64,000 nucleotides of DNA, from the NCBI RefSeq assembly GCF_014529535.1, contig NW_023503373.1:1302001-1366000 (forward strand), in the 5' to 3' direction. Position numbers and translations under genes: made by a program. This document shows, piece after piece, positions 1 through 11,221 of the stretch. The notes under the pieces were generated by a model. It was not told where the DNA came from. It was given only the letters and a program-made list of their open reading frames with translations, and did no database searches. Source of the DNA: Bradysia coprophila. Its lineage: Eukaryota > Arthropoda > Insecta > Diptera > Sciaridae. The first letter of the stretch is position 1. Each line of letters opens with the position of its first letter.

Positions 1-2470
1 GACGCTTATCGCAGATTCATACAAGTTTCATTTTAACGAAACACCGAGAAATTGAAACGGCATTCAATGTTGACCGAAAATTGTTAATGAATTTGTGAGT
101 TCTTGGTAATTGATAAGAACGTTGCACAGTTGCACTATATTCATATCGCCCGCTGAAAGATTGTTTTTTATTTTCAATTTACATTCGATGCAGATGTTAG
201 AGAAATTATTTCTCAATTAGTTCTTACTTTGAAATTTGCGTAAATTTGTTCTGTTCATAAAATCACATGAAATTTGCTTAGCCGTACCGAGACAATGATA
301 TATCGTCATGAATATGACAAAACGATTCAAAAATTTCAAGAATTGAACACCAAACAGTAAATAATTGACTACCAACAAGCCATGTAGTTGACAGAGTTTC
401 CGGATAAAGTGGAATTCTTACGACACAACCACTTGACTTATTGATACTTAATTACCAATTGTTCTCAGGGCCTGAAATGTCACTATAGAAATTCGCTAAA
501 TCCGCTTAAAATTCTCTGACATTCAGTAAATTCTAGCGAATTTGTTCACAAATATTTTAGTCCTTCTAGATTCTGTTGAATTCAGGAAAGTATTCAGTAA
601 AGTAAACAAAATTATTTTACATATCGTTGCATCATCCACTCAGCACAAACCATATAACAAGATTTTTGGGGATGAAAATAACAAAATTATCGGCCCGAAC
701 ACAATGAAAATCTCAGGATTAATTCTAAGTTAGGTGAATGCGGCAGGCAGAGAGTTTAAAAACATTTTCGTGTTACGTGGTCCATTAATAATTTTAAAAA
801 AAATATTCCGATTAACAATGATAATACGACAATCCCACCGAGCCAGATAATTATTTTTCGATTAGAAATCCTGTGCAGTGCATGAGTGGTTGTGCCTTCT
901 GGTTTATAGGAAATTTGTGTGGTGATGATGTGAAATATTTTTGTTTGCCTTCAGTTCGGACAATGCCTTTGCTTGTGTATTTTAAGAGTTTTCTCTGAAA
1001 CTCAGGGCCTGAATATTGAAACGAGAACTATGTTTCAGTAACAATGAACGATTTAGCGAAATGAATTTGCTTTTTCTCTAAAATGTTTTAGCGAATAGAT
1101 TTTTATAATCGGTTTGTTTAGTCGCAAACAAAAAACAAACATTTCCTTACGCAACTTTCTCAAAAAATCTTTCTTCATTATTTTACTCGTAGTACCTCGC
1201 GTAAATGATACCTGATAATGACAGGGATTATTATTGGGAATTTTAGTTCGGAAAATATCCGAATAATTCTGACAAATTCCGAAAAAATCTTTTTTTTTCT
1301 GTCAGAATTTTCATAATTACAATTCTCAATAATAAGCCTTGGATAATGTTCACTTCCACTGAGCATCTCTAGTAAAATAACATATGTAATTGTTTGGACA
1401 TTGCTAGTGGGACTGTAGTCTTTACCTCGGTGCTTTCATTTCACTTGTCAAATTGAAACGTTTAAACAATGTCGTAAATCACTTACAACGCGAGTCACAG
1501 CTGAAAAACGTTATCTCGCATTTTTGAGTAAAATATCTAACATATTTAAGGGTCTAATGATGGAAATGACTTATTGTGAGATTATTGACCCTGATCGTCT
1601 TCGGTTCGGATTAATGAACTTCACTCAAAAAGCACAATTTCCATGGTCCGAAAGACATCTTATTACTATTCGAACACTTAGACTCAATAATTGTCTTTGG
1701 TTGTTTTTTTTTCTCTCCACAAAATGAACGAATTCAAAAATGTGTATATATTTATATATCAACAGAAAAACTATATATTATTAATAAATTTACCTAAGTA
1801 AACAAAATATGGTTTGAGGAATATATAAAATAAACAAAAAAATTAATTAAATTAATTATGAAAAAAGAAGAATTAATTGAAAGACGCGCGACGACGTGGT
1901 TCAACAGCAACGCAGAAAATATCATTCGGTTATAATCCATTAAACAATTGCTACAAAATGTGATTCATGAAAAATCAATTTCTTGTTTGACAATTTAACG
2001 GAAAGAAAATTCGTTTTGCATGAATATAAATAATAATTTGAAAATTCGCTGCATTGAAATGGTTTAGAAAAATAGATTTAATTTTTTATTGTACGACTTA
2101 ATGTAACTGAATTTTTGAATTGAATAAAGAGATTTCATTGCGCCGTCAAAATTTGGATTTTATTTTCTTCATTGTCTAAGTTTACTTGGCATAAGTTGAG
2201 AAAAACAATTTTAACTGTCCCTCAGGTCCCTTCATTAAACGTATTTGCCTCGTCTGTTTCTACGGTGCTAAAACTACGTTGGTGTTTGGACACACAGTGA
2301 AGTGAGAACGTGCGTATCACCAGTATAGCTCGAAACGGGTCAGGTTATCCGAAGTATGAACTGAAAATACCTGATCCTGTTTTGAGCTGAACGTGATTCA
2401 ATCAATTTTGACCTCACCTCACCTCACCTCTGAACATATCAAGATTTTCTTACCACGCTCGAAGTGCAAT
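1..2470. other. AT-rich non-coding region
   Basis: No coding exon is supported here; open frames are short and without family resemblance. Two short stretches near 467 and 1003 begin with the same motif CAGGGCCTGAA, which resembles the termini of the CAGGGCC-type inverted-repeat elements seen elsewhere in the window; they may be remnants. A short run of CACCT units lies near 2405-2430. Confidence 0.6.
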
Positions 2471-2479
2471 GCGAAAAAT

Positions 2480-2790
2480 AAAGTCAACCGCGGACACAAG
2501 TGAAAAATCATTAATGAAGGAACGATGTATGAGATTATGGCAGGAACTAAAAAGGTAAAGAGCGTAACAGTATCAGAAAAGGTAAAGACAAGTGGCAAAG
2601 GTAATTGATGAAAGATGATAAAGTAGCTATTTACGAATTACATAAAGTAGCTAGTCCGACCACATAGATCTTGCGACGGTGGTTGAGTTAGTTACCACAG
2701 AAAGTACTCTGTGGTATATAAGAAAATAGTAGACCAGAGTCTACACTGATATCATTCAGAACACACATAAGGGTCGAAAGGTGGGAGTTG
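2480..2790 (+). repeat. Dispersed promoter-like repeat, copy 1
   Basis: About 250 bp here are clearly related to the last 400 bp of the window. The shared blocks run from a GACACAA motif through AGAGCGTAAC, GTCCGACCACATAGATC and TGCGACGGTGGTTGAG to CTCTGTGGTATATAA. The TATATAAG at about 2715 is followed about 35 bp later by ATCATTCAG, a layout like a TATA-initiator core promoter, so this could be a solo LTR or the 5' end of a mobile element. This copy lacks the 156-bp insertion present in the copy at the window end. No target duplication or LTR ends were defined. The downstream open frame (2788-3030) has no recognised similarity. Confidence 0.5.
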
Positions 2791-4215
2791 GACAGGGAGA
2801 GTGACGACGTTTTAATGTGTGCTTTGAATGTAATCAAGGAGAACGAAAAGGGGGGATTAGAGTGTGACTCACCACAATCAAACCAAAGACCTCACGTCCA
2901 ATGTTCTCATAGGATTGCTCACAAGAGCATGTTTTGCTTACTCAAGTCAAGTAAAGTCAACTCAAACCTGGAACCTAAAAATGTGTATGATAATTTCAAC
3001 TTTATCTATATCATCTTCATCATTACCTGAATTTTTCATAATTTTTCAGGAGTCAGTTTAATATCAGAAAATTAAAATCAGGTTCAGGCCAGGTTAGAGC
3101 GCCTTACATCGTATGTAAACATTGCGACAGTAAACCGCTTTAACCTGGCCTTTAGGTATTTTTAGATCAGATACAGGTCAGGTAAACATGACTAACATGA
3201 CTTGTTTTGAGCTACAACTTTGAACTTCAACTTTGAACGCAAACTGCGCTACATGAGAACGTACAGTAAACGAAATTGTGAAGTGGAATGCTTGGCCAAT
3301 TACTCACTGGGATTTTGCGGATGCGTTAAATTTGCAATGCCTCACGACAGAACAACGCCAATTTGTGGCATAGCTAAGGTGAATTGTTACATTGAGGCAG
3401 AAATGGATTTATTGGAGGACTCCGATACAGTTGAACCGCGTGTGCAAATAATGTTTTTTTCCCGGTATCCAAAATCCGATTTCCCGATTTTCCTGGTATC
3501 CTTAAAATTTGCCTAGATTTCCCGGTAAAAAGTTCTGATTTCCCGGTGAAAGGAATATTGATTTCCCGGTGCAAGTTTGTTTTTAATTAATCAAGTTGGG
3601 GTGCTGTACAGTTAAACAGTCGTCGCAAACATACACTATGAAACATAGAAAGTCAGAGTCAAATTAGAAAACAAGTCGGTGTTAACTTTCTCCTGACTAT
3701 AAATGGTTTCATTTTCAATTTTGCGTAGGCCAGGTCCTCTCCTCGCATGCCTTATGAACGGACCCAAACTATTTTTGGAATGATTCTACAAAATATGACA
3801 ACAGCTCTAGTTGGCATATCAACATGATTGTGATTACTAGAATGAAAACATTGGTATGAATGTTAGTAATCGCGAGCGAAGCGAGCTAAATTTTTGGTAT
3901 ACTGGCTCCCGGATTATATTAGAGTTTCGAGTTTAATTGTTGTATTTTAAAAGGCAATCAAAGGTAATTTTACTTGGAATAAAGATAAGTTAGTACGGCG
4001 ATTAGTATTGTGAGTTCTGAGCTGGTAAAAATTTGCCGTAACAAAGAAAAAGTGAACTTAAGAGTACTGTATTGTAGGATGACTTCTGAAAACAAGTCAT
4101 CCAAAAATTATTACGCTCTTCAAATTCGAGTAGCTTACATTTACGATTTTTACAATTCTGATTTTTCGTATTAGAAAAGTATAGCAAGACAATAGTACAT
4201 TACTATACCAGTGAA

Positions 4216-4410
4216 GTAATTTGATATCTCGTATCCAGATGAGTAAAAGTATCCGAGGGCTTCAGCCCGAGGTACTTTTACTCATCGTGATACGAGATAT
4301 CAAATTATTTTACGTGGAAAGTATGGCGTTTTACTTTACGAGCGAGGGAAAGGGTCTTCACTAGTGAGGGAATGGCCACATTACCTCACTAGTAAAGTAA
4401 AAACTTATTA
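4216..4410. repeat. Palindromic segment inside the 2-kb element
   Basis: Bases 4216-4313 form a hairpin with arms of about 45 bp: GTAATTTGATATCTCGTATC on the left is answered by GATACGAGATATCAAATTAT on the right around a GAGGGCTTCAGCCC centre. A second weaker inverted repeat (GTTTTACTTTA / TAAAGTAAAAAC) follows at about 4328-4402. Probably a short foldback element that nested into, or is part of, the larger element. Confidence 0.7.
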
Positions 4411-4709
4411 CTTAAAATGTCAACGTTGACGCTAAGAATTGTTTGTACATGTTAACAAATAGATAAATTGTAAATTTGACGAAATTTCAGTCTTGATTCA
4501 AGACTCTTGATTTAGAGAGACAATTTTAAATTTTTTTAGATTAATGCTAATTTTTTTAAAAGTAGTAATGTATGTCTGGATAGTACTCATAGTATTGAGG
4601 GATTCCAGGCCTTTGAACGGCGTTCGACGTTTTCCCAATAATTTCATAAACCTTTAAGCTACATACGAAAACATAAATGGAGCATATTTTGTATAGATTA
4701 TTCATAAAT

Positions 4710-5330
4710 TTCGATTTCCCGGTGAGTTTGATTTACCATCAAACTTGATTTCCCAGCGAGTTTGATTTCTCAACAATTTTGATTTCCCGGTGACTTTGAT
4801 TTTCCATCAATGTCGATTTCCCGGTGAGTTTAATTTCCCGTCAATATTAATTTACTGTAGAGTTTGATTTCCCATTTATTTCTATTTCCCATCAATGTCG
4901 ATTTCTCAGTGAGTTTGATTTCGCAACAATTTTGATTTCCCGTTGAATTCAATCTCCCGGTGAGTTCTATATCCCAGTAAGTTCGATTTCCCGGTGAGTA
5001 TCAATTTCGATTGACTGTCAATTTCAATTTCACGGTGAATTCGATTTCCCATCAATTTCAATTTCCCGTCAGTTTCGATTTCCCGGTCAGTACGATTTCC
5101 CATCAGTTTCGATTTCCATCAATTTCGGTTTCCCGATGAGTTTGATCCATCAATTTCGATTTACCGATGAATTCAATTCCCCGGTAAGTACGATTTCCCG
5201 GTGAGTTCAATTTCCCGGTGAATTCGATTTTCCATCAATTTCGGTTTCTCATCAATTTCGATTTCCCGTTAATTTCGATTTCCCTTCAATTTCGATTTCC
5301 CGTCAATTTCTTTTTCCCCTGGCTTCCCAC
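4710..5330. repeat. Degenerate 17-bp minisatellite (GATTTCCCGGTGAGTTT)
   Basis: Roughly 36 degenerate copies of a unit close to GATTTCCCGGTGAGTTT alternate with a variant close to GATTTCCCATCAATTTC. The array fills the right third of the 2-kb inverted-repeat element. The units are direct, contiguous and without unique spacers, so this is not a CRISPR array. Confidence 0.8.
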
Positions 5331-5851
5331 TTCCCAGTACAACAAAAATTCGCATTCGGCGAATTGTTTTCTGTGTCTTCTTTTGGTGGATTTCCTGGTA
5401 TCCCGGTTTTCGGCCAAAAAATTTCCCGGCATCCGGGATACCAAGGATACACATTATTTGCACACGCGGTTGAAACGTCCAAGAAAATTAATTTACCTCC
5501 ATTTCATACGATACTGAAATGTCGCAGTCGTCATACGAATGGAATAACTTTAACAAAGCCTTAAATCATACCGGAGCGGTGGTTGAAGGTTTTAAAATTG
5601 ATCAATTTCGAACATGTAATCAATTTGCCTCCTTTTCCATCTTCTTCAAAGAAAATTTGTTCATTACTTCGAAACGCTCCGAACTAGTTGGACTTCCAGA
5701 CTTTGTGTGGTCTTGTAGAGTTCTACTGGGACTATTTATAGGTGTTTCAATACTGAGCTCTTTTATTACTTTTATTGGTACCACATGCCCTCCTTACATA
5801 CAGATCAAAATTCGTTGTGAGTCATATTCCTCATTAGACATCCTGCATTAG

Positions 5852-7927
5852 TTGGGCGATAAGTTACACGTCTGCTTACGTACCAAGTAGGGTATGCAGG
5901 CAGATACCACGCTACTGTCAATATGGAACTCACCTTCGTTGCCAAACTCATTAGTCTTACCGAAAAGATCATTCTTGGAATGGCAGGGTTGGTAGATGCG
6001 ATTTTAGAGCGAGCCAAAAAGTATGTTCACCTTGAGTACCATACCATTAAGTACTGGTCGAGGTACTGGTTAGATTAAGAAAAGCGATAATACCTTCCGA
6101 GAATCCCGCATCGTTCAACCAGCACCACCACGCGATTCCCAAGGTAGAATTTCACCGTCAAGAACAAATTCAAGGGAATCCGCTTCGCCGGCTGCTTTTA
6201 CCGATACATCGAGGTACCATCGAGAGTATTGACCATAGAAAAAATGTGTATGATAATTTCAGGTTAACCTGAAACCTGACCTGACCTGCAGGTTTCCGAA
6301 ATTCAAGCTTCTTCGAAAATGAAAACCTGACCTGGCCTGAAGTTTCAGAGTAATTTTTGGCCTCGGTACTCGGTCGACCGATTCCGAGTTTCAGTAATCA
6401 CTACGTTTTATCCCCTTCGCTGTTATACACTCCACTCACCCTTGCGAATATGAAAATCTTAAAAGTTCGAAATACGTAGTCTCACGGTCTCAATTCACGT
6501 CTTGTGAGACCATTAGACCATGAGACCAACTAGGGCATTGAATGTTCAATGGGATGTCTAAAGCCTTGAAAGAGTAAATCTAACGATCGAAGCATTTTGA
6601 TTCCCAATTAAAACGTACAAAAATTTCTGTAGTGTCAAAAGTTGGGACTTTGAGGATATCCGGATAATTTTCTGAAAAAATTAATTCGACAAAGTCGGCA
6701 GGCCAATATAAATCGACCTAACTTTCAGAATCCGTCAGTTTATTAATTTATAAGTAAATAGGAAAGACAGTACTAAAGAGATTCTATTTTCACTTAGACG
6801 TACAACTTGGAAATTGTGGGTAATTACAGTGTTCGCCAACTGAATCGCTTAATCCAGAAAAAAATCTCGCTCGCCTTGTTCGAATTACGCGAAACATAAA
6901 GGTTGGTTTGACTGATCAATCGCTCGAATTTTAACAAGGGGGATACTACACGAAGTATTGGGAAGGTCATCTTTGCTATTGGTAGAGAGAAATAGTGAAT
7001 TTTACCAGAAAGTGGTTCTTTCAAGTCATCTAGCTCGCGTTTCCAACTATCACACTATCATAGCGCCTTCGCTCGTTACGCCCGATGTATCTTTAAATCA
7101 AATTGTAAAATGATCAGTCCGTGATTGAAATAAACTTAACTAAATTTCTCTGGATCATTCTGCGTACAACTTGGGATCAGGCAGCAAAAGCAATGTAATG
7201 AAAGGTAATATCGACCGTAATAACGGACGTAATATACATATCATCCTCACTGTTATCGACTGAAACAGTAAAAATTAACGATGGTATATTGTTAAAGGCG
7301 GACTTTTATAGCAGAATGTATGGTGAAACTAATGTAATTAGACATATCCAAATCTTGAAATTGGTTCTATCAAATCAAATAGCAGATTTGATATAGGTAT
7401 GTAGTTGTCGTGTGTGCAAGCTTAAATAAAGCTCTGATTTGCACCGCCAAAAAAAAGTGTGAGTGAAACAAAAGAATCAACAACAACACCAAGCAACAAT
7501 CATTGTGTTCATATCGATTTTCCGACAATGTTCACATAAATTTAAGTTTACTACCGTTTTGAAACGCTCACACCTCACATTCACTTCTACATTTCCCCAG
7601 TGTTTTTAAAATGTGAAAATTATCGATTTTCCCGAAAATTAAAAAACATCCACAGGCAAATGTACAATTCAGTGGGTGAAAATCGTTGCTTGTGTGTGTA
7701 CGCCAAAGATATCGTGTCCTGTAACAGTATGTGTATGTTGTTGAAAATGTATCAACCCTGTTACTAGGAAAATTATTCGACAGACGCACTGCAATATCCA
7801 GCATCCGCGTATTGGTGTGTACTGTACATCCATCTCTCATTCCATCAGTTTTCGTGAAAAGATGAAAATGGGATTTGTTTTTATTGCGGCGTAGTCCTCC
7901 AAAAACCCGACAAAAACAACGCAAATA
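5852..7927. other. Intergenic region between ppk pseudogene and receptor gene
   Basis: No supported gene. A 51-codon open frame (5923-6078) and adjoining less AT-rich DNA to about 6230 may be a decayed exon or element fragment, but I do not recognise it. Around 6255-6350 there are several ACCTGACCTG / CCTGACCTGGCC motifs, a repeat type also seen near 3085-3190 and 10575-10650. The last few hundred bases presumably hold the receptor promoter and 5' UTR. Confidence 0.5.
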
Positions 7928-9985
7928 ATGAGCAAAAACTTTAAAAATGTGTGCTTCATTGTTACAGTTTGGTATTTTGCCGTAGCTGGAGGTAAGTAAA
8001 CAGTTCAGATTCCTCAGTTGAATTCGAATTTTTTTTTTCTTTAAAAAATCCATCCTCCATTATCACACAGAAAACATCACCACCGAAAATGACAATAAAT
8101 ATTTGAACAACTTTGTCAATATCTCCAACCTACAACCGGAATTGATCGAATATTACGACTTAGATGTGTCCGAGGATGGCTACACATCGAGCATCCCACC
8201 AGAAATTTATCCCGATCCGGAGGGTGTACTAATCTCGAAGAAAATACCATTCAAAAAAGACCCACCACGTAGACCCACGATTGGCGGAAATTTGGTGGAA
8301 AGGAATGACGATTTGAAGGAACATGATACCATTGACAATATCATGTACATCTATTACGGATCGGTGGGAACGATGCGAAAGAGTCTGGGTGGAAGTGAGT
8401 ATCAATCTGAGAGGTGGACCATTTTTCGACAGATTTTTAATTCGATTTGAAGAGTGAATATATTCCACTCATGGATGTCCGATCGTGTTTACATATGTTA
8501 TGTCTTTCTTCCATCGACATAATTTTCCAACATTTTTTCAGGCATAATTATTGTGGGTGCTGTTTTCGCACTGGCAGCTCAAATATTGGCCATTGTTTTG
8601 TCGCTGCTGCGTAATCGGTATGTTAAGAGCATAGACTCGATGGTGTACTGAATCATTTTTGATTAATTTTTTCTGACTTATTTTTGCAGTCGTTTCCGTC
8701 GTCAAAACGACCTGGCCACCATATCACTTAATCTGTTATCGACACTATGTGCTTCCAATTTTGTATTTATCGTTGGTGTGCAGGCTTCCAAGACGTTATT
8801 CAAATGTGAAATGATTGCCGTTCTGTTGCATTACTTCCATTTATCGACATCTTTGTGGGGTTTATCCCACTCATATACAATTTACGATTTTATTATAAAT
8901 GACAATGCGCCAAATTTAAAGTATCATAATCTAGTTGCCTACGTTGGGTCAGCAGTTTATGTGATGGTAAGTGCTCACCACTCCATCCAATCTATCAAAG
9001 CATTTCACTTAATGTATCTCGTTACAGTTGTCGTTCCTTGTTTCAAGTTCAAGTTTCGAGGTAGTCGACTACTGTTGGATGTCCGTGGCTAGAGGAATGA
9101 TAGTAAATTTTATGATTCCGATATCGGTTCTTATAGTCGCCACAACGGTTTTGGGAACATTGTCATTGAGATCGGTTGCGTCAAAGCAACGAGAAGTGAT
9201 AGTTGAAAGTATTGAGAATATACTCGAGAAATGTCAGCACGTATCTGCCGTCATACCCACCATGGAGAAATGTTGTGATGAGATGGATAAGGTGACATTT
9301 TACCAAAGTTACTAATTATTCAAGACTTCCCTAATTTGATTCAGTTTTTGATTCTAAAGCAGGTTTGTGATACAGATCTCAAGCGAGTTGACTTCTACGA
9401 TTCAAAATTCGATTTGGGTGCACTATCTATCGCTGACCTGTCGTTGCAAAGTTCAACGGATTCCCAGGACTATGCAGAATTCAAACATGCATGCATGTTT
9501 TCGTTGTTCTTCCAACCAGCGTTTGCGGTCTGTTGGTTTCTAGGCGTTGTCGCTCTGGAAAACCGGGAGTCGTGTGTTATGCCGGTGGCATTTATTATTG
9601 TTAGTAATATACTGGTGAGTGGTTGTACCCTTCACACACCGTACATTATTACACTAATTTCCTTTGTCAACAGAATTGGTACATTCTGTATCAATCATCG
9701 TCAATATGTCCAGTTATTATTACTGCATCGAACAGTCACTCACAGTCCGTGTCTGCCGTACAATTTGAATCGAACAGTAATAACAACGATGACACGAACC
9801 AGCCAACCAGTGGTATGGATACGATTCCATTGCTCTGTTCGGTGACAACTGGCAATAATCCCATCAATTCGAATCCGAATGTGGACGATCTGTTTGGAAA
9901 TGGTACATTGTGCGGACAGTTGAATTCGTGGGAAACGAGTATGGAAAATGTTAATTTGGATTGCATAAGTACAATAAGCAATTAA
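7928..9985 (+). CDS. Adhesion-class (family B2) seven-transmembrane receptor
   Basis: Seven exons read by eye: 7928-7991, 8071-8394, 8542-8617, 8690-8966, 9028-9291, 9363-9614, 9674-9985. All have GT-AG junctions and consistent phases, giving about 522 residues. The first exon encodes a signal peptide (hydrophobic CFIVTVWYFAVAG). An acidic extracellular region of about 110 residues follows, with NIT and NIS glycosylation sites. Seven hydrophobic helices begin near residue 131. TM2-TM3 (KCEMIAVLLHYFHLSTSLWG) and the loop before TM5 (VDYCWMSVARG) resemble adhesion GPCRs, whose usual forms are CxIIAxLLHYFxLAxFxWM and YCWLS. The C-tail is rich in Asn and Ser. No GPS autoproteolysis motif or adhesion domain is visible, so the ectodomain is unusually short; an unseen upstream exon could supply more. 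The ligand is unknown. Confidence 0.75.
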
Positions 9986-10484
9986 AGAAAAGATTTTAGC
10001 TGAGTAACTTAAGGTATAATAGTTTAGAAATTGGAAAATAATTTGTTTTTACTGTAGAATTTTAAGGTGTTTTGCTTGTTAAATTTTTAAGAGAATGTTC
10101 CGTATGGAACAGAAAATAGGTTCAATGACAGATTTACAGTACATTTATCAGTACGATTTAGAGATCGTACAACGAAATTAAAATGAAAATTCTCACATTT
10201 TCCTTCGACAAATTATATTTTGAGTACGGGCAACAGGCAGGCGAATCCGGTGAAATCGTTAAACCTATTCAAACTATTTGTTCAATGTGTTGTGCACAGG
10301 TCTTTTATTTCACTTATTTTAACATGCATTCTCCTCTTTAATGCCGATGGTCAGCCAAACAACTGCGAATAACAACATTCGAAAACGCATGACGTGTGTC
10401 GTTGATTTAAAAATCGAAGAAATTACTAACTTCTCACCCCAATTACAAATCTCGTACCCAATCTCGTTGCCAAGATCAAAAACC
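9986..10484. other. 3' flank of the receptor gene
   Basis: AT-rich DNA after the receptor stop codon, presumably its 3' UTR and intergenic sequence. No further gene is supported. Confidence 0.5.
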
Positions 10485-10562
10485 CAGTGCCTATTTTTGA
10501 GAAGTCGGTCTCTTGAACTCTAGAAATTTCAAAAGAAATCGGCTTCTCAAAAATAGGCACTG
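10485..10562. mobile_element. 78-bp hAT-like MITE (CAGTGCCTATTTTTG ends)
   Basis: The ends CAGTGCCTATTTTTGAGAAG and CTTCTCAAAAATAGGCACTG are inverted repeats. They are flanked by CAAAAACC (10477-10484) and CAAAAATC (10563-10570), an 8-bp target duplication with one mismatch. The terminus is a variant of the CAGGGCCTATTTTTGG family at 21046 and about 29226. It is too small to encode anything. Confidence 0.75.
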
Positions 10563-11000
10563 CAAAAATCACTTTTACCTGAAAGTTTAGGTCAGGCCAG
10601 GTTAGTTTATAATGAATACGAGAACTTACCTGAACCTGTCAAGTATTAGGCATTATTAAATTTTCTTAGAAATTTTTCGGGGTGAGATCAATTCAGATTA
10701 GATCCAGTGCCTTTTTTTAAGAATTTTATTCTTAAAAATTCTATAAAATTCCTTAAAATTCCATAAATATTTTATTGTCTGTGTCTAGATCTTCAAATTT
10801 CGTCTGTATTACGGATATTCAATTCTTCGGCCGTAGTCAAATTAGTATTTCGAATCAAGTCAAGTTAATATCGAGAAACAGACCCGTTGACGGGTAACCT
10901 ACAGGCTATCGACTACGACGAACTACAAAAATAAGCCATGAGCTCTCAGATGTATTTTACACAGCAAAATATAAGCAAAATATATGTTTAAGCAAGTCAA
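10563..11000. other. Repeat-rich intergenic DNA
   Basis: Contains GTCAGGCCAGGTTAG-type motifs near 10590-10645, related to those near 3085 and 6300, and a degenerate AATTTTATTCTTAAAAATT stretch. No gene is supported. Confidence 0.45.
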
Positions 11001-11221
11001 GTGTCACATACGGCTATTCATCTGTTATCGATAGAACGACGACAAAAAAATGACAAGCTCTGAGTAATATGGTCTTTTATACAGTAAAATGCATGTTAGA
11101 AAAATTGAAGTACAAGATTTAAAATCAATAATTAAAAATACATTGATCGATGGAAGTAATAGACCCGATAATAATACTGGTCAGTGGTCATATGCTTAAC
11201 GTCTGTAACAGGCGTAACAGG
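11001..11221 (+). mobile_element. MITE family A (GTCACATACGGC...GTCTGTAACAG), copy 1
   Basis: About 215 bp starting TGTCACATACGGCTATTCATC and ending GCTTAACGTCTGTAACAG. The same sequence recurs at 13928, 19090 and, reversed, at 43628, with weaker relatives near 40020-40210, 43330-43430, 44575-44690 and 46640-46745. The ends are imperfect inverted repeats of a TGTTACAnACGG type. No coding capacity. Confidence 0.75.

Larger units (their letters stand above)
3436..5469. mobile_element. 2,034-bp inverted-repeat DNA element with TTGAA target duplication
   Basis: The element begins CCGCGTGTGCAAATAATGT and ends with the exact reverse complement, giving 19-bp perfect terminal inverted repeats. It is flanked on both sides by TTGAA (3431-3435 and 5470-5474), a 5-bp target duplication. 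A subterminal CCCGGTATCC-like motif follows each end. The interior has a 17-bp minisatellite (4710-5330), palindromic segments (4216-4410) and no transposase, so the element is non-autonomous. It lies inside a ppk pseudogene exon. I cannot assign a superfamily: the 5-bp duplication and CCGCG end do not match the common insect families I know. Confidence 0.8.
3205..5851 (+). pseudogene. Pickpocket (DEG/ENaC) pseudogene, split by a transposon
   Basis: Two pieces of a pickpocket channel subunit are present. Piece one (about 3205-3435) encodes the cysteine-rich block of the extracellular domain, with CEVECLANYSLGFCGC and TPICGIAKVNCY. Piece two (about 5470-5851) encodes the pre-TM2 and TM2 region, with FFKENLFITSKRSELVG and a GLFIGVS pore motif. 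Both align residue by residue with exons 7 and 8 of the intact ppk gene at 47.9-50.2 kb on the opposite strand. A 2-kb inverted-repeat element interrupts piece one. When the flanks are compared with the intact paralog, the CNCLPSC segment is missing and the frame changes, so damage exists beyond the insertion. Exons 1-6 are not found upstream. The family forms trimeric, amiloride-sensitive cation channels in insect sensory and epithelial cells; this copy should not make a channel. Confidence 0.8.

Noticed and set aside
4710-5330. CRISPR-like array
   Set aside because: The units are contiguous 17-bp degenerate repeats without spacers in a eukaryotic transposon.
5923-6078. 51-codon open frame (METHIONINE start, ends YWSRYWLD)
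   Set aside because: No family resemblance, no splice context and no similarity to the intact ppk C-terminus; could be chance.
7568-8053. 161-codon minus-strand frame overlapping the receptor's first exons
   Set aside because: It is antisense to well-supported exons 1 and 2 of the receptor, with no family resemblance and no splice or start context.
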